DNA of 10,000 nt from Actinidia chinensis (Eukaryota > Streptophyta > Magnoliopsida > Ericales > Actinidiaceae): assembly GCA_009663005.1 (NCBI GenBank), contig CM018906.1, positions 2,360,606-2,370,605 on the forward strand, given 5' to 3'. The translations under genes and the position numbers were made by a program. The notes beneath the pieces are model-generated. The model did not search any database and was not told where the DNA came from. It saw nothing but the letters and a program-made list of their open reading frames with translations. Numbering within the stretch: position 1 is the first letter of the stretch; each line of letters starts with the position of its first letter. Positions 9,347-10,000 of the stretch are shown here, one piece after another.

Positions 9347-9375
9347 TTGGCCATTTTGTCAACCCAAATGGCCAA
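9347..9375. repeat. Inverted repeat in U3 (10-bp arms, 9-base spacer)
   Basis: TTGGCCATTT at 9347-9356 is perfectly mirrored by AAATGGCCAA at 9366-9375. It lies about 50-85 bp upstream of the TATA box on the minus strand, where promoter-proximal control elements usually sit. The spacer holds a TTGAC core (minus strand GGGTTGACA), which is the core of WRKY-type W-boxes. That it binds a protein is only an inference. Confidence 0.55.
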
Positions 9376-9539
9376 CATATCATTACAGAATAGTTATCAG
9401 GAAGAATTTTGACATTTGGGGGAGATGTGGAGATGATTCTCAGCACATGGCTCATGGCCTGTGCCCCAACTAAGTGTTGATTTGGTTGCTTTTTTCCTCT
9501 TTAGTGCTCTTTTGCTATTTTAACCTACAAAACACAACA

Positions 9540-10000
9540 AAATATAATCAAATAAAAAATCTAATAATAAGAACATTAATGCTCGTCTAAGCTCACTAGT
9601 GCGAAAATAAAGATTTGTAATTTACCCTATGGTGATAATCCAATTTTATTTAAATTTATATATATATAGATTAAGAATTCTATCTAATATCCTTCTCTTT
9701 TGGGATATTAGGAGATTTTGATTTATTTTAATATTTTTTTAATTTTACTATTTTTTTATTTCATATCAATATTTATTCAACTTTTCCATTTATTATTCAT
9801 GTTGCTTGATTTGTTATAACAAAAACTTACAGGATTAAAATTATAAAGTGTTAAGTTACAACTTGTATCGTCGCTCTGGCCATGATGATATCACTCGTTG
9901 CAAAGTGGTGTCCTTTGAACTAACTGAAAAATGAGATTGAACTTAAATTTCATTTTTATATGACTTACAAGAATACAATAATGACCCTATTTAAATTGCA
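9540..10000. other. AT-rich flank, nothing recognised
   Basis: This is presumably the host sequence into which the element inserted, or another old repeat. It has a TATATATATA run near 9658-9668 and an inverted repeat, CTAATATCC at 9684-9692 against GGATATTAG at 9703-9711 around a 10-base spacer. No coding or RNA gene signal was seen. Part could still belong to the LTR if the outer edge is misplaced. Confidence 0.5.

Larger units (their letters stand above)
1..9539 (-). mobile_element. Degenerate Athila-like Ty3/gypsy LTR retrotransposon (left end outside window)
   Basis: Read on the minus strand, the window shows an LTR with a TATA box, a tRNA-Asp primer-binding site, an A-rich leader, gag, protease, reverse transcriptase, RNase H and integrase in that order, then a G-rich purine tract. 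Integrase after RNase H is the Ty3/gypsy order. The tRNA-Asp primer, words such as NENNELIPTR and MDDFSVYG, a long LTR and a long stretch after pol fit the Athila lineage as I remember it; Tat-like relatives are the main alternative. No chromodomain is seen after integrase. The 5' LTR and internal region together already span about 9.5 kb, in keeping with Athila elements of about 10-12 kb, so the 3' LTR is probably just beyond position 1. No domain is intact. The right end is approximate because no second LTR or target-site duplication is available for comparison. Confidence 0.9.
7875..9539 (-). repeat. 5' long terminal repeat (U3-R-U5), right edge approximate
   Basis: The inner edge is well placed. 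On the minus strand the LTR ends in CCA, followed by the spacer AGTT and then the primer-binding site, the spacing usual for plant gypsy elements. A TATA box at 9288-9295 places U3 above it and R-U5 below. The outer edge is a guess: reading inward on the minus strand, a TGTTGTGTTTTG start at 9539 gives a TG...CA repeat of about 1,665 bp, close to typical Athila LTR length. The matching 3' copy is not in the window, so the edge cannot be confirmed. The U5 end carries a CTGTGGAATCGACC motif like one I recall in many plant LTRs. Short open frames here look like chance. Confidence 0.75.

Overview
The window is plant nuclear DNA, most likely from a dicot, and almost all of it is one old, broken long terminal repeat (LTR) retrotransposon of the Ty3/gypsy superfamily lying on the minus strand. 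It resembles the Athila lineage. The evidence is a chain of decayed but recognisable protein words in the order gag, protease, reverse transcriptase, RNase H, integrase. A primer-binding site complementary to the 3' end of plant tRNA-Asp sits just in front, and a TATA-driven LTR lies upstream of that. No intact cellular gene, tRNA, rRNA or CRISPR array was found, and no open frame exceeds about 150 codons.

Layout, read in element order from right to left. About 9540-10000 is AT-rich flank with no recognised gene. About 7875-9539 is the 5' LTR: U3 with a TATA box at 9288-9295 and a 10-bp inverted repeat upstream of it, then R-U5 with a pair of similar segments 105 bp apart and a motif common near the U5 end of plant LTRs. 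The primer-binding site is at 7854-7870. An A-rich leader (T-rich as printed) follows at 7570-7853. Gag remnants occupy about 5830-7569, including a CCHC zinc knuckle. A linker and protease lie at about 4960-5830, a linker at 4420-4960, reverse transcriptase at 3600-4420, RNase H at 3170-3600 and integrase at 1771-3170, ending at a plausible natural stop. A G-rich purine tract at 1684-1697 is followed by about 1.7 kb of non-coding DNA down to position 1. No 3' LTR is visible; it probably lies beyond the left edge.

The parts belong to a single copy-and-paste cycle. The LTR promoter would make the RNA, tRNA-Asp would prime reverse transcription, Gag would package the RNA, and the Pol enzymes would mature, copy and insert it. 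This copy cannot do so: every domain is broken by stops and frame changes, many of them one-base indels beside homopolymers, and the protease catalytic Asp is replaced by Glu. I saw no new biological system here. The most unusual structure not explained by the element is a perfect 20-bp palindrome at 4844-4863.
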